NCBI GenBank assembly: GCA_946480445.1 | Contig: CAMLJN010000009.1 | Coordinates: 86,005 to 150,004, forward strand | Length of the DNA stretch: 64,000 bases | Direction of reading: 5' to 3' | From: an uncultured Buttiauxella sp. | GTDB taxonomy: Bacteria > Pseudomonadota > Gammaproteobacteria > Enterobacterales > Enterobacteriaceae | Shown here: in pieces, positions 28,014 through 37,655 of the stretch | How the letters are laid out: each line of letters starts with the position of its first letter | How positions within the stretch are numbered: the stretch's first letter is position 1 | Program-made: the position numbers and the translations under genes | The notes under the pieces: model-generated | What the model saw: only the letters and a program-made list of their open reading frames with translations | Database searches by the model: none | What the model was told of the DNA's origin: nothing

Positions 28014-28547
28014 ATGCGGCAAACACTGAGATATTTAGGTGCCACCTTCGCTCTGCTCTTGCTGAGCCCGGGCATACAGGCGGCGGATAATATGCGCTTT
28101 CACGGCGAGCTGGTGGCGGAACCTTGTGTGATCTCCCCCGGTGAGGAAACGGTCCAGCTGGATTTCGGCACGGTTATCGACAAACACCTGTATAGCCACC
28201 GCAGAACCGACAGCAGAGAATTTAAGCTTCATTTGAGCAACTGCGATTTGACGCTGGGAAAAACGGTACAGGTTATGTTCAGCGGGGCGGAAAACCCAGC
28301 GCTGACCGGGATGCTTGCGCTGGACGCTTCCAGCGAGGCTTCCGGTATTGGCATAGGTATTGAGTCAGACAGTGGCAAAGCTTTGCCATTGAACGAGTTG
28401 GGTCCCCATCGCTACCCGTTAGCCGCCGGGGAAAACTACCTGCGAATGAAGGCCTATGTGCAGGGGGAGCCTGATGCGATTACCAACAGAACCATTAACC
28501 GCGGGCCCTTCAGCGCCAGCATGACCTTCGCATTGACTTACGATTAA
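28014..28547 (+). CDS. Minor fimbrial subunit
   Basis: The 177-residue pilin has a signal peptide ending GIQA, the Cys pair (AEPCVISPG, LSNCDLTLG) and the end ASMTFALTYD. It resembles the major and anchor pilins more than the two subunits before it. The ribosome binding site AAGGAGCTGAA is strong. The position next to the adhesin suggests an adaptor joining the adhesin to the fibre. Confidence 0.82.
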   Translation: MRQTLRYLGATFALLLLSPGIQAADNMRFHGELVAEPCVISPGEETVQLDFGTVIDKHLYSHRRTDSREFKLHLSNCDLTLGKTVQVMFSGAENPALTGMLALDASSEASGIGIGIESDSGKALPLNELGPHRYPLAAGENYLRMKAYVQGEPDAITNRTINRGPFSASMTFALTYD

Positions 28548-28622
28548 GGGCTGGCACCGGTTTCCTCTTACCTATGGTTAAGGGGCAAACTCATCGAAGT
28601 GCAGAGCAAAAAGGAACAGATA

Positions 28623-29420
28623 ATGAAGTTAACAGGGACCGCGCTTTTTAAAAAAACCGCCGCAATTATTGCCCTGCTGATGCCCACACTCGGTTATGCT
28701 CAAGGGATAGACGTGAGCTGGTCGGGGCCAAAGCAGCTCACCATCAGTGCTCAACCTGATGGGATAGGTGGTTTTACGACCATGTGTAAATCCGGGACGA
28801 AGGTGTACTTTTACGCCGTACTGGGCACCAGTTCGGGCATGTACCAGCGAATGGTCGTTTCGACGACTGGAGTGCCAAGCGGAAACTGCAGTGAAGTTTT
28901 GGCAAATGTACTCCCTATTAATGTCACCTTACAGGGTGACGAAATATATTTTTTCGGGCTGGGTAAGGAAATTAACAAGCGTCCTGCGGATTACCCGGGT
29001 CTCAACGTTTCTCTTGAACATAGCACAGGGACTGGGAACGGCTGGAAACCTCAGCCACCGCCAGGCCCCTCCTGCTCTTTGCTGGGTAACTCGGTAGACA
29101 TCAGCTATGGCGATGTTGAGTCTACTTCCGCGCAGGGGCTGGAGAAAAGCTCGACCTTATCCATCAGATGTACCTCCGATGCGACGGTTAAAGTAAGTTT
29201 AAGAGGTTTTAGCACCTCTACTGGCATCCGACTGCGCGCCGACGGTTCGCTGGCGGCTGAGTTGTTCGTGCGTGACAAAGCGGGCAGTGACGGTACCACA
29301 GAAACGCTGATTGCCAATGTGTGGAAGGAAGTGCCGATTTCTTCGGTGCTGAAGGTCAACGGCAACCTGGCCGGCGGCGCTTTCAGTGGCTCGGCGATCA
29401 TCAATGTGGACATTCAGTAA
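28623..29420 (+). CDS. Two-domain fimbrial tip adhesin
   Basis: ATG 28623 follows AAAGGAACAGATA. The 265-residue protein has a signal peptide ending GYAQ, an N-terminal domain of about 120 residues unlike pilins (two cysteines, TMCKSG and SGNCSEV), a Pro-rich joint (QPPPGPSC) and a C-terminal pilin domain (about 150-265) ending SAIINVDIQ. This is the layout of tip adhesins such as PapG, FimH and MrpH: a receptor-binding lectin domain plus a pilin domain. The N-terminal domain has only one His, so it lacks the zinc-binding His cluster known in MrpH; the receptor is unknown. Last gene of the operon. Confidence 0.78.
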   Translation: MKLTGTALFKKTAAIIALLMPTLGYAQGIDVSWSGPKQLTISAQPDGIGGFTTMCKSGTKVYFYAVLGTSSGMYQRMVVSTTGVPSGNCSEVLANVLPINVTLQGDEIYFFGLGKEINKRPADYPGLNVSLEHSTGTGNGWKPQPPPGPSCSLLGNSVDISYGDVESTSAQGLEKSSTLSIRCTSDATVKVSLRGFSTSTGIRLRADGSLAAELFVRDKAGSDGTTETLIANVWKEVPISSVLKVNGNLAGGAFSGSAIINVDIQ

Positions 29421-29445
29421 CCCGGCTTCGGGGAACAGACAGCAG

Positions 29446-29462
29446 CCCGCATTTCGCGGGTT
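29446..29462 (+). terminator. Weak hairpin after the fimbrial operon
   Basis: CCCGC (29446-29450) pairs with GCGGG (29456-29460). A T-run is lacking, so this is at most a weak or Rho-assisted terminator. Confidence 0.3.
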
Positions 29463-29527
29463 ACTGTCCTCTGTGCTTTCCGGTGAACCCTTTTTTAGGG
29501 AGCCAGACTGGTTATCCTGCCGCTGTC

Positions 29528-29665
29528 ATGCTGAGATATTTCCGCTCCTGTGAACTCTGCGGGTTTTATCAGGCTGTGCCGATTATTTTCCTGCTTTTAT
29601 CCCTCGTTATTTCCCTTTATCTTCATCATGGCCTCAGTCCGGGTATACAACAGGTGTGCTGTTAA
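29528..29665 (+). CDS. Candidate small membrane protein of 45 residues
   Basis: An open frame from ATG 29528 encodes MLRYFRSCELCGFYQAV and then a strong hydrophobic segment (about 18-36) and a Cys-rich end QQVCC. It stands in the gap between the fimbrial operon and the arn promoter. There is no good ribosome binding site, and the frame is an in-phase tail of a longer meaningless frame, so it may not be expressed. I do not recognise it. Confidence 0.22.
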   Translation: MLRYFRSCELCGFYQAVPIIFLLLSLVISLYLHHGLSPGIQQVCC

Positions 29666-29677
29666 TTTACCGGCAAG

Positions 29678-29694
29678 CTTAATTTATCCTTAAT
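29678..29694 (+). promoter_or_regulatory. PmrA box upstream of arnBCADTEF
   Basis: CTTAAT-TTATC-CTTAAT is an exact match to the PmrA half-site pair YTTAAK with 5-base spacing. The Fe(III)/polymyxin-responsive regulator PmrA binds such sites to activate arn. The box lies about 360 bases before the arnB start, implying a long leader of some 300 bases. The rest of this gap (29700-30053) is AT-rich and holds no gene I can support. Confidence 0.8.
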
Positions 29695-30053
29695 ATATCC
29701 TACAAAATATTTCCCCGTATGAAGTCCGCAGTGCAAGGTTATGCTGTATATGACTGAAAGATTAAATTATTATTTCGTTGGTATTACTTTGTAACAACTC
29801 TGTGATACTGGTCACCATTTTTATCCTTGCCGTTTTTTTTACCCCGCATCGCCATTCTTAATATTGCGCTAAGGAATCTCTGCTAAATTGCTTTTAATTT
29901 AATAACCGTTTAGATAGCGGCGTTGTGATGCAGCCATGTTGTACTTTTATTTAATCATTCTGCTTCATGATGAGTGGATTCGCAGGTATTCGAAAAGCGT
30001 TAATCACTATAAGGATAAATATTTTGCCATGTTCCCGATTAAAGGATTGTTGA

Positions 30054-31196
30054 ATGAGTGACTTTCTGCCTTTCTCGCGCCCCGCAATGGGGCCTGATGA
30101 ACTCGCTGCGGTAAAAGAAGTCTTCCAGTCTGGCTGGATAACCACAGGCCCAAAAAACCAGGCGCTTGAACAGGCATTTTGCGAGCTGACGGGGAATAAA
30201 TACGCTATCGCCGTAAGCTCAGCTACCGCCGGGATGCATGTCGCGCTGATGGCGCTGGGCATACAGGCCGGTGATGAGGTTATCACACCTTCGCTGACCT
30301 GGGTTTCCACCCTGAATATGATTGTGCTGCTGGGCGCAGAACCGGTGATGATCGATGTCGACCGCGATACGCTAATGGTGACGCCACAGGCGATTGAAGC
30401 CGCCATAACGCCGCGCACCAGGGCCATCATCCCCGTTCATTATGCCGGTGCGCCCGTGGATATTGATGCCATCCGTGCGGTGGGGGAGCGCCATGGTATC
30501 CCCGTTATCGAAGATGCGGCACACGCGGCAGGAACATACTACAAAGGCAGGCACATCGGCAGTAGCGGTACGGCAATCTTCTCGTTTCACGCGATTAAAA
30601 ATATGACCTGCGCCGAAGGCGGGTTAATAGTGACCGGGGACGAACAGTTGGCTAACCGCATGCGCAGCCTGAAATTCCATGGTCTGGGGGTCGATGCATT
30701 TGACCGACAGACGCTCGGGCGCGCACCTCAGGCGGAAGTTATCGCACCGGGATATAAATACAATCTGGCGGATATCAATGCGGCTATCGCTTTGGTACAG
30801 CTGCAAAAGCTGGAACAACATAACGCCCGCCGCGGAAAAATTGCCGAACGTTATCTGGATGCCCTGGACAGTATGCCTTATCTGCCGCTGATTCGTCCCG
30901 CCTGGCAGCATAAACACGCGTGGCATCTTTTTATTATTCGTGTCGATGAAGCCCGCTGCGGTATTTCCCGTAACGAACTTATGGACGCGCTAAAAGCAAA
31001 AGGGATTGGCACCGGTTTACATTTCAGAGCTGCTCATACGCAGAAATATTACCGTGAACGTTACCCGGCACTCTCTTTACCTGATACCGAATGGAACAGC
31101 GAACGTATTTGTTCCCTTCCACTTTTTCCGGGGATGTCTGACGAAGATGTGACCCGAGTCATTACTGCCTTACATGAAGTTGCAGGAAAAAAATAA
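30054..31196 (+). CDS. arnB: UDP-Ara4O aminotransferase
   Basis: ArnB transfers an amino group from glutamate to UDP-4-keto-arabinose, giving UDP-L-Ara4N. It is a 380-residue PLP enzyme of the DegT/DnrJ/EryC1 family with the Schiff-base Lys182 in [14 protein letters not shown] and IEDAAHAAG upstream. E. coli ArnB has nearly the same length. First gene of the seven-gene arn operon; its stop is one base from the arnC start. The upstream region carries a PmrA box. Confidence 0.97.
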   Translation: MSDFLPFSRPAMGPDELAAVKEVFQSGWITTGPKNQALEQAFCELTGNKYAIAVSSATAGMHVALMALGIQAGDEVITPSLTWVSTLNMIVLLGAEPVMIDVDRDTLMVTPQAIEAAITPRTRAIIPVHYAGAPVDIDAIRAVGERHGIPVIEDAAHAAGTYYKGRHIGSSGTAIFSFHAIKNMTCAEGGLIVTGDEQLANRMRSLKFHGLGVDAFDRQTLGRAPQAEVIAPGYKYNLADINAAIALVQLQKLEQHNARRGKIAERYLDALDSMPYLPLIRPAWQHKHAWHLFIIRVDEARCGISRNELMDALKAKGIGTGLHFRAAHTQKYYRERYPALSLPDTEWNSERICSLPLFPGMSDEDVTRVITALHEVAGKK

Positions 31197-31197
31197 A

Positions 31198-32181
31198 ATG
31201 ATCAAACCCGAACCCCTCCACAAAGTTTCGGTGGTTATTCCTGTTTATAACGAACAGGAAAGTTTGCCCGAGCTTATCAGACGGACTACGGCCGCCTGTG
31301 AAACCCTGGGCAAAGAGTACGAAATTCTGCTGGTAGACGATGGCAGCAGCGACGAATCCGCCAGCATGTTAAGCGAGGCGGCACAGGTGCCCGGCAGCCG
31401 CGTCGTTGCCGTGCTGCTCAACCGAAATTATGGGCAGCATAACGCCATCATGGCAGGCTTCAGCCATGTCACCGGGGATCTCATTGTTACGCTGGATGCG
31501 GATCTGCAAAATCCGCCGGAAGAGATCCCGCGCCTGGTCGCTAAGGCGGAAGAAGGTTTTGATGTCGTGGGCACCGTACGGCAGAACCGGCAGGATACCT
31601 GGTTTCGCAAACGTGCTTCACGTCTGATTAACCGCCTTATACAAAGCACTACCGGGAAGGCGATGGGCGACTATGGCTGCATGTTACGTGCCTATCGTCG
31701 CCCTATTATTGATGCGATGCTCAACTGCCACGAACGCAGCACCTTTATCCCCATTCTCGCCAACACCTTCGCCCGTAAAGCCACGGAGATCCCCGTGCAT
31801 CATGCAGAGCGCGAGTTTGGGGATTCAAAATACAGCTTTATGCGCCTGATTAACCTTATGTACGACCTGGTGACCTGCCTGACGACCACGCCGCTGCGTA
31901 TGCTAAGCGTCTTCGGCAGCATTATTGCGGTGCTGGGTTTTACGCTCTCGGTTTTGCTGGTGGTACTGCGTCTTACTTTTGGCCCGCAATGGGCGGCGGA
32001 AGGGGTATTTATGCTCTTTGCCGTGCTGTTTATGTTTATCGGCGCCCAGTTTGTGGGCATGGGGCTGCTGGGGGAATACATCGGACGTATCTATACCGAC
32101 GTCCGTGCCCGCCCTCGTTATTTTATTCAACGCGTGGTTAGCCGCGATTCAGTTTCACCTTCAGAGGAAAATCATCAATGA
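31198..32181 (+). CDS. arnC: Undecaprenyl-phosphate L-Ara4FN transferase
   Basis: ArnC moves L-Ara4-formyl-N from UDP to undecaprenyl phosphate on the inner face of the inner membrane. The 327-residue protein has a GT2 domain ([40 protein letters not shown] with the metal-binding Asp residues) and two C-terminal membrane helices (about 235-258 and 268-292). ATG 31198 is chosen for homology; the frame opens at 31174 inside arnB. It overlaps arnA by four bases (ATGA). Confidence 0.97.
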   Translation: MIKPEPLHKVSVVIPVYNEQESLPELIRRTTAACETLGKEYEILLVDDGSSDESASMLSEAAQVPGSRVVAVLLNRNYGQHNAIMAGFSHVTGDLIVTLDADLQNPPEEIPRLVAKAEEGFDVVGTVRQNRQDTWFRKRASRLINRLIQSTTGKAMGDYGCMLRAYRRPIIDAMLNCHERSTFIPILANTFARKATEIPVHHAEREFGDSKYSFMRLINLMYDLVTCLTTTPLRMLSVFGSIIAVLGFTLSVLLVVLRLTFGPQWAAEGVFMLFAVLFMFIGAQFVGMGLLGEYIGRIYTDVRARPRYFIQRVVSRDSVSPSEENHQ

Positions 32182-34160
32182 AAGCTGTTGTTTTCGCCTA
32201 TCACGACATTGGCTGTGCGGGCATCAATGCTCTGGTCGCTGCTGGTTACGACATCACGGCAATTTACACCCATCCCGATTCCCCTTCTGAGAACCATTTC
32301 TTTGGCTCCGTGGCGCGTACGGCGGCTGAGCACGGTATCCCGGTCTATGCGCCGGAAGATGTGAACCACCCGCTGTGGGTCGATCGTATTCAGTCGGCTC
32401 AGCCGGACGTTATTTTCTCGTTCTATTATCGCAATTTGCTGTGTAGCGAAATTTTAAACAGCGCAACGGTTGGCGCATTTAATCTCCATGGATCGCTGTT
32501 GCCAGCCTACCGGGGGCGGGCACCGCTAAACTGGGTGCTGGTGAAGGGCGAAACCGAAACCGGCGTGACGCTTCACCGAATGGTGAATCGTGCCGACGCG
32601 GGGGCGATAGTGGCGCAGCACCGGGTAGCGATTACCCCGGAAGAAACGGCGTTAACGCTGCATCATAAGCTGCGTGATGCAGCCTCCGAGCTGCTGAAAG
32701 ATATTCTGCCGGCGATCAAAACAGGGCATTTCCCGCAGCACGAGCAGGATGACAGCAAAGCCAGCTATTTCGGACGCCGTACGCCGCAGGACGGCTGCAT
32801 CAACTGGTGTACGTCAGCCACTGAAATCAATAACCTGGTGCGTGCAGTGACCGATCCCTGGCCGGGCGCTTTTGGTTATGTAGGCGGCAGTAAATTTATC
32901 GTCTGGAAAGGTCGGGTAGTGGCGAATACCGCTGGGGCAAAACCCGGCACTATTCTGTCCGTCAGCCCGCTGGTTATCGCTGCGGGCAGCGGTGCGCTGG
33001 AAATTGTCACCGGGCAAACCGAAAACGGCGTTTATATGCAAGGCTCCCAGCTGGCACAAAGCCTCGGTCTGGTGGCCGGGGCGATCATCAGCAGCCAGCC
33101 GGTGTCAGCGATTAAACGCCGTACGCGCGTCTTAATCCTCGGCGTGAATGGCTTTATCGGCAACCACCTGACGGAGCGCCTGCTCAAAGACGATAACTTT
33201 GAAGTCTACGGGCTGGATATCGGTTCTGATGCGATTAGTCGTTTTCTGGACAACCCGCGCTTCCACTTTGTGGAAGGGGACATCAGTATTCACTCCGAGT
33301 GGATTGAATACCACATTAAGAAATGCGACGTGGTTCTGCCGCTGGTGGCTATCGCAACGCCGATCGAATACACCCGCAATCCGCTGCGCGTGTTCGAGCT
33401 GGACTTTGAAGAGAACCTGAAGATTATTCGCGACTGCGTGAAATACCAGAAGCGCATTATCTTCCCGTCAACGTCAGAAGTTTACGGTATGTGCAGCGAT
33501 AAAGTCTTCGATGAGGATAACTCTAACCTGGTGGTGGGGCCTATCAATAAACAGCGCTGGATTTACTCGGTTTCAAAACAGCTGCTCGATCGGGTTATCT
33601 GGGCCTACGGTGAAAAAGAGGGCCTGCGTTTCACACTCTTCCGTCCTTTCAACTGGATGGGACCACGTCTCGATAACCTGAATGCCGCGCGTATCGGCAG
33701 TTCGCGCGCCATCACCCAGCTGATCCTGAACCTGGTTGAAGGCTCACCGATTAAGCTGATTGATGGCGGCAGGCAAAAACGCTGCTTCACCGATATCAGC
33801 GACGGTATCGAAGCGCTATTCCGTATTATTGAGAACAAAAACAGTAACTGCGACGGGCAAATCGTCAATATCGGCAACCCGGATAACGAAGCAAGCATTA
33901 AAGAGCTGGCTGAGATGCTGCTGGCGAGTTTTGAAAAGCATCCGCTGCGCAGCCATTTCCCGCCGTTTGCCGGTTTCCGCGAAGTGGAAAGCAGTACCTA
34001 CTACGGTAAGGGTTACCAGGACGTTGAGCACCGTAAGCCGAGCATTCGTAATGCGCACCGTCTGCTAAACTGGCAGCCAACGATCGAAATGGAAAAAACC
34101 ATCGACGAAACGCTGGATTTCTTCCTGAGAACTGTTGAACTGACGGAACCTCAGGCATGA
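32178..34160 (+). CDS. arnA: Bifunctional UDP-GlcA decarboxylase / UDP-Ara4N formyltransferase
   Basis: ArnA (660 residues, as in E. coli) has two domains. The N-terminal formyltransferase (1-300) has catalytic Asn102, His104 and Asp140 and uses 10-formyl-THF. The C-terminal short-chain dehydrogenase domain (about 315-660) oxidatively decarboxylates UDP-glucuronic acid; it has [10 protein letters not shown] for NAD, Ser433 in STSEVYG and the Tyr463/Lys467 pair in YSVSK. All these positions are the same as in the E. coli enzyme. It is joined to arnC and arnD by 4-base overlaps. Confidence 0.98.
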   Translation: MKAVVFAYHDIGCAGINALVAAGYDITAIYTHPDSPSENHFFGSVARTAAEHGIPVYAPEDVNHPLWVDRIQSAQPDVIFSFYYRNLLCSEILNSATVGAFNLHGSLLPAYRGRAPLNWVLVKGETETGVTLHRMVNRADAGAIVAQHRVAITPEETALTLHHKLRDAASELLKDILPAIKTGHFPQHEQDDSKASYFGRRTPQDGCINWCTSATEINNLVRAVTDPWPGAFGYVGGSKFIVWKGRVVANTAGAKPGTILSVSPLVIAAGSGALEIVTGQTENGVYMQGSQLAQSLGLVAGAIISSQPVSAIKRRTRVLILGVNGFIGNHLTERLLKDDNFEVYGLDIGSDAISRFLDNPRFHFVEGDISIHSEWIEYHIKKCDVVLPLVAIATPIEYTRNPLRVFELDFEENLKIIRDCVKYQKRIIFPSTSEVYGMCSDKVFDEDNSNLVVGPINKQRWIYSVSKQLLDRVIWAYGEKEGLRFTLFRPFNWMGPRLDNLNAARIGSSRAITQLILNLVEGSPIKLIDGGRQKRCFTDISDGIEALFRIIENKNSNCDGQIVNIGNPDNEASIKELAEMLLASFEKHPLRSHFPPFAGFREVESSTYYGKGYQDVEHRKPSIRNAHRLLNWQPTIEMEKTIDETLDFFLRTVELTEPQA

Positions 34161-35053
34161 AAAAAGTTGGCCTGCGCATTGATGTCGACACCTGGCGGGG
34201 CACCCGCCAGGGGGTGCCGAACCTTCTTGAGATCTTAAGTTTGCACGGTATTCAGGCCACCTTTTTTATGAGCGTTGGCCCGGATAACATGGGCCGCCAT
34301 TTATGGCGGCTGGTGAAACCTCAGTTTCTGTGGAAGATGCTGCGATCTAAGGCCGCTTCGCTCTACGGCTGGGACATTCTGTTGGCCGGTACCGCCTGGC
34401 CGGGGCGGAAAATCGGCGCGGGCAACGCAGAGATCCTCTCGGCGGCGGCGGATCACCATGAGGTCGGCCTGCACGCGTGGGATCATTTCGCCTGGCAGAC
34501 CTGGGCTGGCGTCTGGGACAGTCGTCATCTTGAGAAACAAATTCGTCTTGGCCTGGACGCGTTAAGCCAGATTACAGCGCAACCGGTGACATGTTCGGCG
34601 GTGGCCGGGTGGCGAGCGGATCAGCGCGTGGTGCGCGTGAAAGAGTCTTTTGGCTTCAGTTACAACAGCGATTGCCGGGGAACGACGCCGTTTCGTCCAT
34701 TACTGGCCGACGGAAGCCTCGGGACGGTGCAAATTCCGGTGACGCTGCCGACCTGGGATGAAGTGACTGGCAACGGCGTCAGTCGCGAAGGCTATAACCG
34801 TTTTATCCTCGACCGTATCCAACAGGACACCGGCACACCGGTGTACACCATTCACGCTGAAGTGGAAGGGATTGCGATGCGCGAGGATTTCAGTGAGCTG
34901 CTGACTATGGCCGCGCAGGAAGGGATCAGATTTTGTCCGTTGAGCGAGCTGTTACCGGAGGATTTATCCACTCTGCCGGTGGGTAAAGTGGTACGTGGTG
35001 TGATTCCCGGCCGCGAAGGCTGGCTGGGCTGCCAACAACATATCGGGCAATAA
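34157..35053 (+). CDS. arnD: Undecaprenyl-P-Ara4FN deformylase
   Basis: ArnD removes the formyl group from undecaprenyl-phosphate-Ara4FN, which makes the transfer pathway irreversible. The 298-residue protein belongs to the polysaccharide deacetylase (NodB) family, with the metal-ligand segments RIDVDTW near residue 9 and [12 protein letters not shown] near residue 100. E. coli ArnD has 296 residues. Start overlaps arnA by four bases; arnT follows five bases later. Confidence 0.96.
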   Translation: MKKVGLRIDVDTWRGTRQGVPNLLEILSLHGIQATFFMSVGPDNMGRHLWRLVKPQFLWKMLRSKAASLYGWDILLAGTAWPGRKIGAGNAEILSAAADHHEVGLHAWDHFAWQTWAGVWDSRHLEKQIRLGLDALSQITAQPVTCSAVAGWRADQRVVRVKESFGFSYNSDCRGTTPFRPLLADGSLGTVQIPVTLPTWDEVTGNGVSREGYNRFILDRIQQDTGTPVYTIHAEVEGIAMREDFSELLTMAAQEGIRFCPLSELLPEDLSTLPVGKVVRGVIPGREGWLGCQQHIGQ

Positions 35054-35058
35054 ATTCA

Positions 35059-36720
35059 ATGAAATCAGCAAAATATTCGATAGCCCTGCTACTGGGTTTT
35101 GCTCTGCTTTACCTGCTCCCCCTCGAGTTTCGTGCTCTGTGGCAACCGGATGAAACCCGCTATGCGGAAATCAGCCGCGAAATGCTGGCGGCGGGTAACT
35201 GGATCGTCCCGCATTTTCTTGATGTCCGTTATTTCGAAAAGCCGGTTGCTGGCTACTGGATTAACAATCTTAGCCAGCTAATTTTCGGCCATAACAACTT
35301 TGCGGTCAGATTTGGTTCGGTCTTTGCTATTACGCTAAGCGCGCTGATGGTGAGCTGGCTAGCCTTGCGTTTGTGGCGGGATAAAACGACGGCCGTCTTG
35401 TCCGGCGTGATTTTCCTGACCTGCCTGCTGGTTTATGGCATCGGGACTTATGCCGTGCTCGACCCGATGATTACGCTGTGGCTGACCGCCGCTATGTGCA
35501 GCTTCTGGGCTGCGGCAAATGCGCGAACGGCAGCCGGAAAAGCGGGCGGTTACCTTCTGCTTGGCCTGGCCTGTGGAATGGGCGTGATGACCAAAGGCTT
35601 CCTCGCGCTGGCCGTGCCGGTGCTGGGCGTTCTGCCGTGGGTTATCGCCGAAAAACGCTGGAAAGAGGTACTGCTGTTTGGCCCGCTGGCCGTTGTCAGC
35701 GCCGCGTTGATAACGTTGCCCTGGGCGCTGGCGATTGCCAAAGCGGAGCCGACGTTCTGGCACTACTTCTTCTGGGTTGAGCATATTCAGCGTTTCGCCG
35801 AACAGGACGCGCAGCATAAAGCGCCTTTCTGGTATTACATTCCGTTCCTGATTGCCGGGTGTCTGCCGTGGCTGGCTTTGCTGCCAGGGGCTTTAAAGCA
35901 CGGCTGGCAGGCGCGCAAGACCGAAAGCGGTGCGTTTTATTTGCTGGGTTGGGTGGTGATGCCGCTGCTGTTCTTTAGCATTGCGAAAGGGAAATTGCCC
36001 ACCTATATTCTGCCGTGTTTCGCCCCGCTGGCTATTTTGCTTGCACGCCATGCCACACAGTTACTCGTAACCTCGAAAACCCTGAAAATCAACGCCTGGA
36101 TTAATATCATTTTCGGCGGCGTTTGTACCTTAGCGGTGCTGGGTGTGCTGGCCCCCTGGGGGCTGGCAAAGCATCCGATTTATGCCAGCAACGAAAAGCT
36201 GAAGGTAATTCAGGCGGGTGTGGCCTTTGGGGTGTGGGCGCTGGTGGGCTATCTCACCCTGCGTAACAATGCCAGACTGTGGCGCTGGGCGGGGCTGTGC
36301 CCGCTTGGCCTTGCGTTGCTCGTAGGCGCTGTTATTCCCGATAAAGTCATTGATGCCAAACATCCGCAGGTCTTTATCAGCATGGTTCGTCCGCAGCTTG
36401 AAAGTAGCCGCTATGTTCTTGCCGACAGCGTAGGGGTGGGGGCAGGTATTGCCTGGACGTTAAAACGCGACGATATCAGGATGTATGCCAAACCCGGCGA
36501 GCTAAATTATGGCCTGACGAATTTTACCGATGCGCAGGATAAGCTGGTCTCCCGTGAAGACTTCGCCCGCTGGCTGGCAGCCCATCGCAAAGAGGGGAAT
36601 GTATCTGTGGTGATGCTGCTGTCAAAAGATAAAGAGCCGGAAGATCAGGCTATGCCGACGCCGGACCATCTTTATCGCAAAGGGCGCTTCATTCTCTTCT
36701 TCTACCAAAAAACGCCATGA
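35059..36720 (+). CDS. arnT: Lipid A L-Ara4N transferase
   Basis: ArnT is a 553-residue GT-C/PMT-family integral membrane enzyme that adds L-Ara4N to lipid A phosphates on the periplasmic face, giving resistance to polymyxin and cationic peptides. It has about 13 membrane helices, with the family's periplasmic loop 1 ([17 protein letters not shown]) carrying the catalytic Asp. Length matches E. coli ArnT (550). It overlaps arnE by four bases. Confidence 0.97.
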   Translation: MKSAKYSIALLLGFALLYLLPLEFRALWQPDETRYAEISREMLAAGNWIVPHFLDVRYFEKPVAGYWINNLSQLIFGHNNFAVRFGSVFAITLSALMVSWLALRLWRDKTTAVLSGVIFLTCLLVYGIGTYAVLDPMITLWLTAAMCSFWAAANARTAAGKAGGYLLLGLACGMGVMTKGFLALAVPVLGVLPWVIAEKRWKEVLLFGPLAVVSAALITLPWALAIAKAEPTFWHYFFWVEHIQRFAEQDAQHKAPFWYYIPFLIAGCLPWLALLPGALKHGWQARKTESGAFYLLGWVVMPLLFFSIAKGKLPTYILPCFAPLAILLARHATQLLVTSKTLKINAWINIIFGGVCTLAVLGVLAPWGLAKHPIYASNEKLKVIQAGVAFGVWALVGYLTLRNNARLWRWAGLCPLGLALLVGAVIPDKVIDAKHPQVFISMVRPQLESSRYVLADSVGVGAGIAWTLKRDDIRMYAKPGELNYGLTNFTDAQDKLVSREDFARWLAAHRKEGNVSVVMLLSKDKEPEDQAMPTPDHLYRKGRFILFFYQKTP

Positions 36721-37040
36721 GCTATCTGTTTATTTTGCTGGCCAGCCTGCTGAGCTGCGGGGGCCAGCTTTGTCAGAAGCAGGCGGCGCTGGGGGAGGGA
36801 CGACGGCACCTGTTTGTCTGGCTGGCATGCAGCGTGGCGCTTCTCGGCTGTGCCATGCTGCTCTGGCTTCTGGTGCTACAGCGTGTGCCCGTTAGCGTGG
36901 CTTATCCGATGCTGAGCCTGAACTTTATCTTTATTACCCTGGCCGCTCGCTTTATCTGGCACGAGCCGGTATCGCTTCGGCACTGGCTGGGCGTGGCGCT
37001 GATTATCTGCGGTATCACTATTCTGGGGGGCGTGGCCTGA
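36717..37040 (+). CDS. arnE: Undecaprenyl-P-Ara4N flippase subunit ArnE
   Basis: A 107-residue small multidrug resistance-type membrane protein with four hydrophobic segments ([16 protein letters not shown] in the first). With ArnF it flips undecaprenyl-phosphate-Ara4N to the periplasmic face. E. coli ArnE has 111 residues. It overlaps arnT by four bases and arnF by one base (TGATG). Confidence 0.94.
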   Translation: MSYLFILLASLLSCGGQLCQKQAALGEGRRHLFVWLACSVALLGCAMLLWLLVLQRVPVSVAYPMLSLNFIFITLAARFIWHEPVSLRHWLGVALIICGITILGGVA

Positions 37041-37432
37041 TGGGGTACTTCTGGGCGCTGATGAGCGTGCTGCTGGTCAGCTGTGCGCAGCTGATAATGA
37101 AATGGGCGATGGTGGCTCTGCCGCCGGTTGAACGACCTGAAACGCTGCTTAGAGCTTTACTGGGCCTCAGCCCGGGCGCGTTGGCGCTGGTCGTCGGCCT
37201 GCTGGCTTATGCTTTTTCGATGGGCTTCTGGTTTCTGGCCCTGCGCAGGATTGCGTTGAGTAAGGCTTATCCGCTGCTGAGTTTAAGCTACGTACTGGTA
37301 TGGGGGGCAGCAATCTGGCTTCCCTGGCTGAATGAGCGTTTTAGCGCGGGGAAACTGCTTGGCGTTAGCGCTATTTTTATCGGCCTGCTGCTGGTTTGCC
37401 TGCCGTCCGGAAAACGGCCGACTGGCGGCTAA
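37040..37432 (+). CDS. arnF: Undecaprenyl-P-Ara4N flippase subunit ArnF
   Basis: The 130-residue partner of ArnE has four membrane helices and the same SMR-like fold (VSCAQLIMKWAM in helix 1; LRRIALSKAYPLLSLSYV in the second half). E. coli ArnF has 128 residues. It is the last gene of arnBCADTEF. Its stop overlaps by four bases the stop of a convergent 43-residue ORF. No pmrD is seen after it. Confidence 0.94.
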   Translation: MGYFWALMSVLLVSCAQLIMKWAMVALPPVERPETLLRALLGLSPGALALVVGLLAYAFSMGFWFLALRRIALSKAYPLLSLSYVLVWGAAIWLPWLNERFSAGKLLGVSAIFIGLLLVCLPSGKRPTGG

Positions 37433-37560
37433 TGCCACGCTTTTTCGATGATGCTGAGTAAATCCGCAATATACAGGGTGATATCAAAGCTGTTAAAGAA
37501 GATTAAACCCCAGACGCCAGTCATCAAAACGACCAGCAAGGGCAAGAACCTGAAAAACAT
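37429..37560 (-). CDS. Small membrane protein of 43 residues, unrecognised
   Basis: On the minus strand ATG 37560 opens a 43-residue frame (MFFRFLPLLVVLMTGVWG at the start, IIEKAWH at the end) with one strong membrane helix (about 5-22) and an amphipathic C-terminal half. It fills the gap between arnF and the ABC importer and ends with a 4-base tail-to-tail overlap with arnF. The ribosome binding site is poor (AAGCGA, eight bases before ATG). Amino acid composition looks like a genuine single-pass protein of the kind often missed by annotation. No family is recognised. Confidence 0.45.
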   Translation of the reverse strand: MFFRFLPLLVVLMTGVWGLIFFNSFDITLYIADLLSIIEKAWH

Positions 37561-37622
37561 AAAGATTTCGCTTAAGGCTGATGAAGATTACGAGCGAGTC
37601 TACAGGAGGTTGTGTAAACATT

Positions 37623-37649
37623 GAGGCAACCGCGGGGCGCGGTTGCCTC
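37623..37649 (-). terminator. Hairpin after the ABC importer operon
   Basis: A perfect stem GAGGCAACCGC (37623-37633) / GCGGTTGCCTC (37639-37649) lies just after the ATPase stop on the minus strand. The following T-run is weak, so termination strength is uncertain. Confidence 0.55.
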
Positions 37650-37655
37650 CGTGGA

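Noticed and set aside
29896..29912. PhoP-box-like AATTTA-N5-CGTTTA upstream of arnB
   Set aside because: The first half-site departs from the consensus in two positions; direct PhoP control is known for arn in Klebsiella but this site is too weak to claim.
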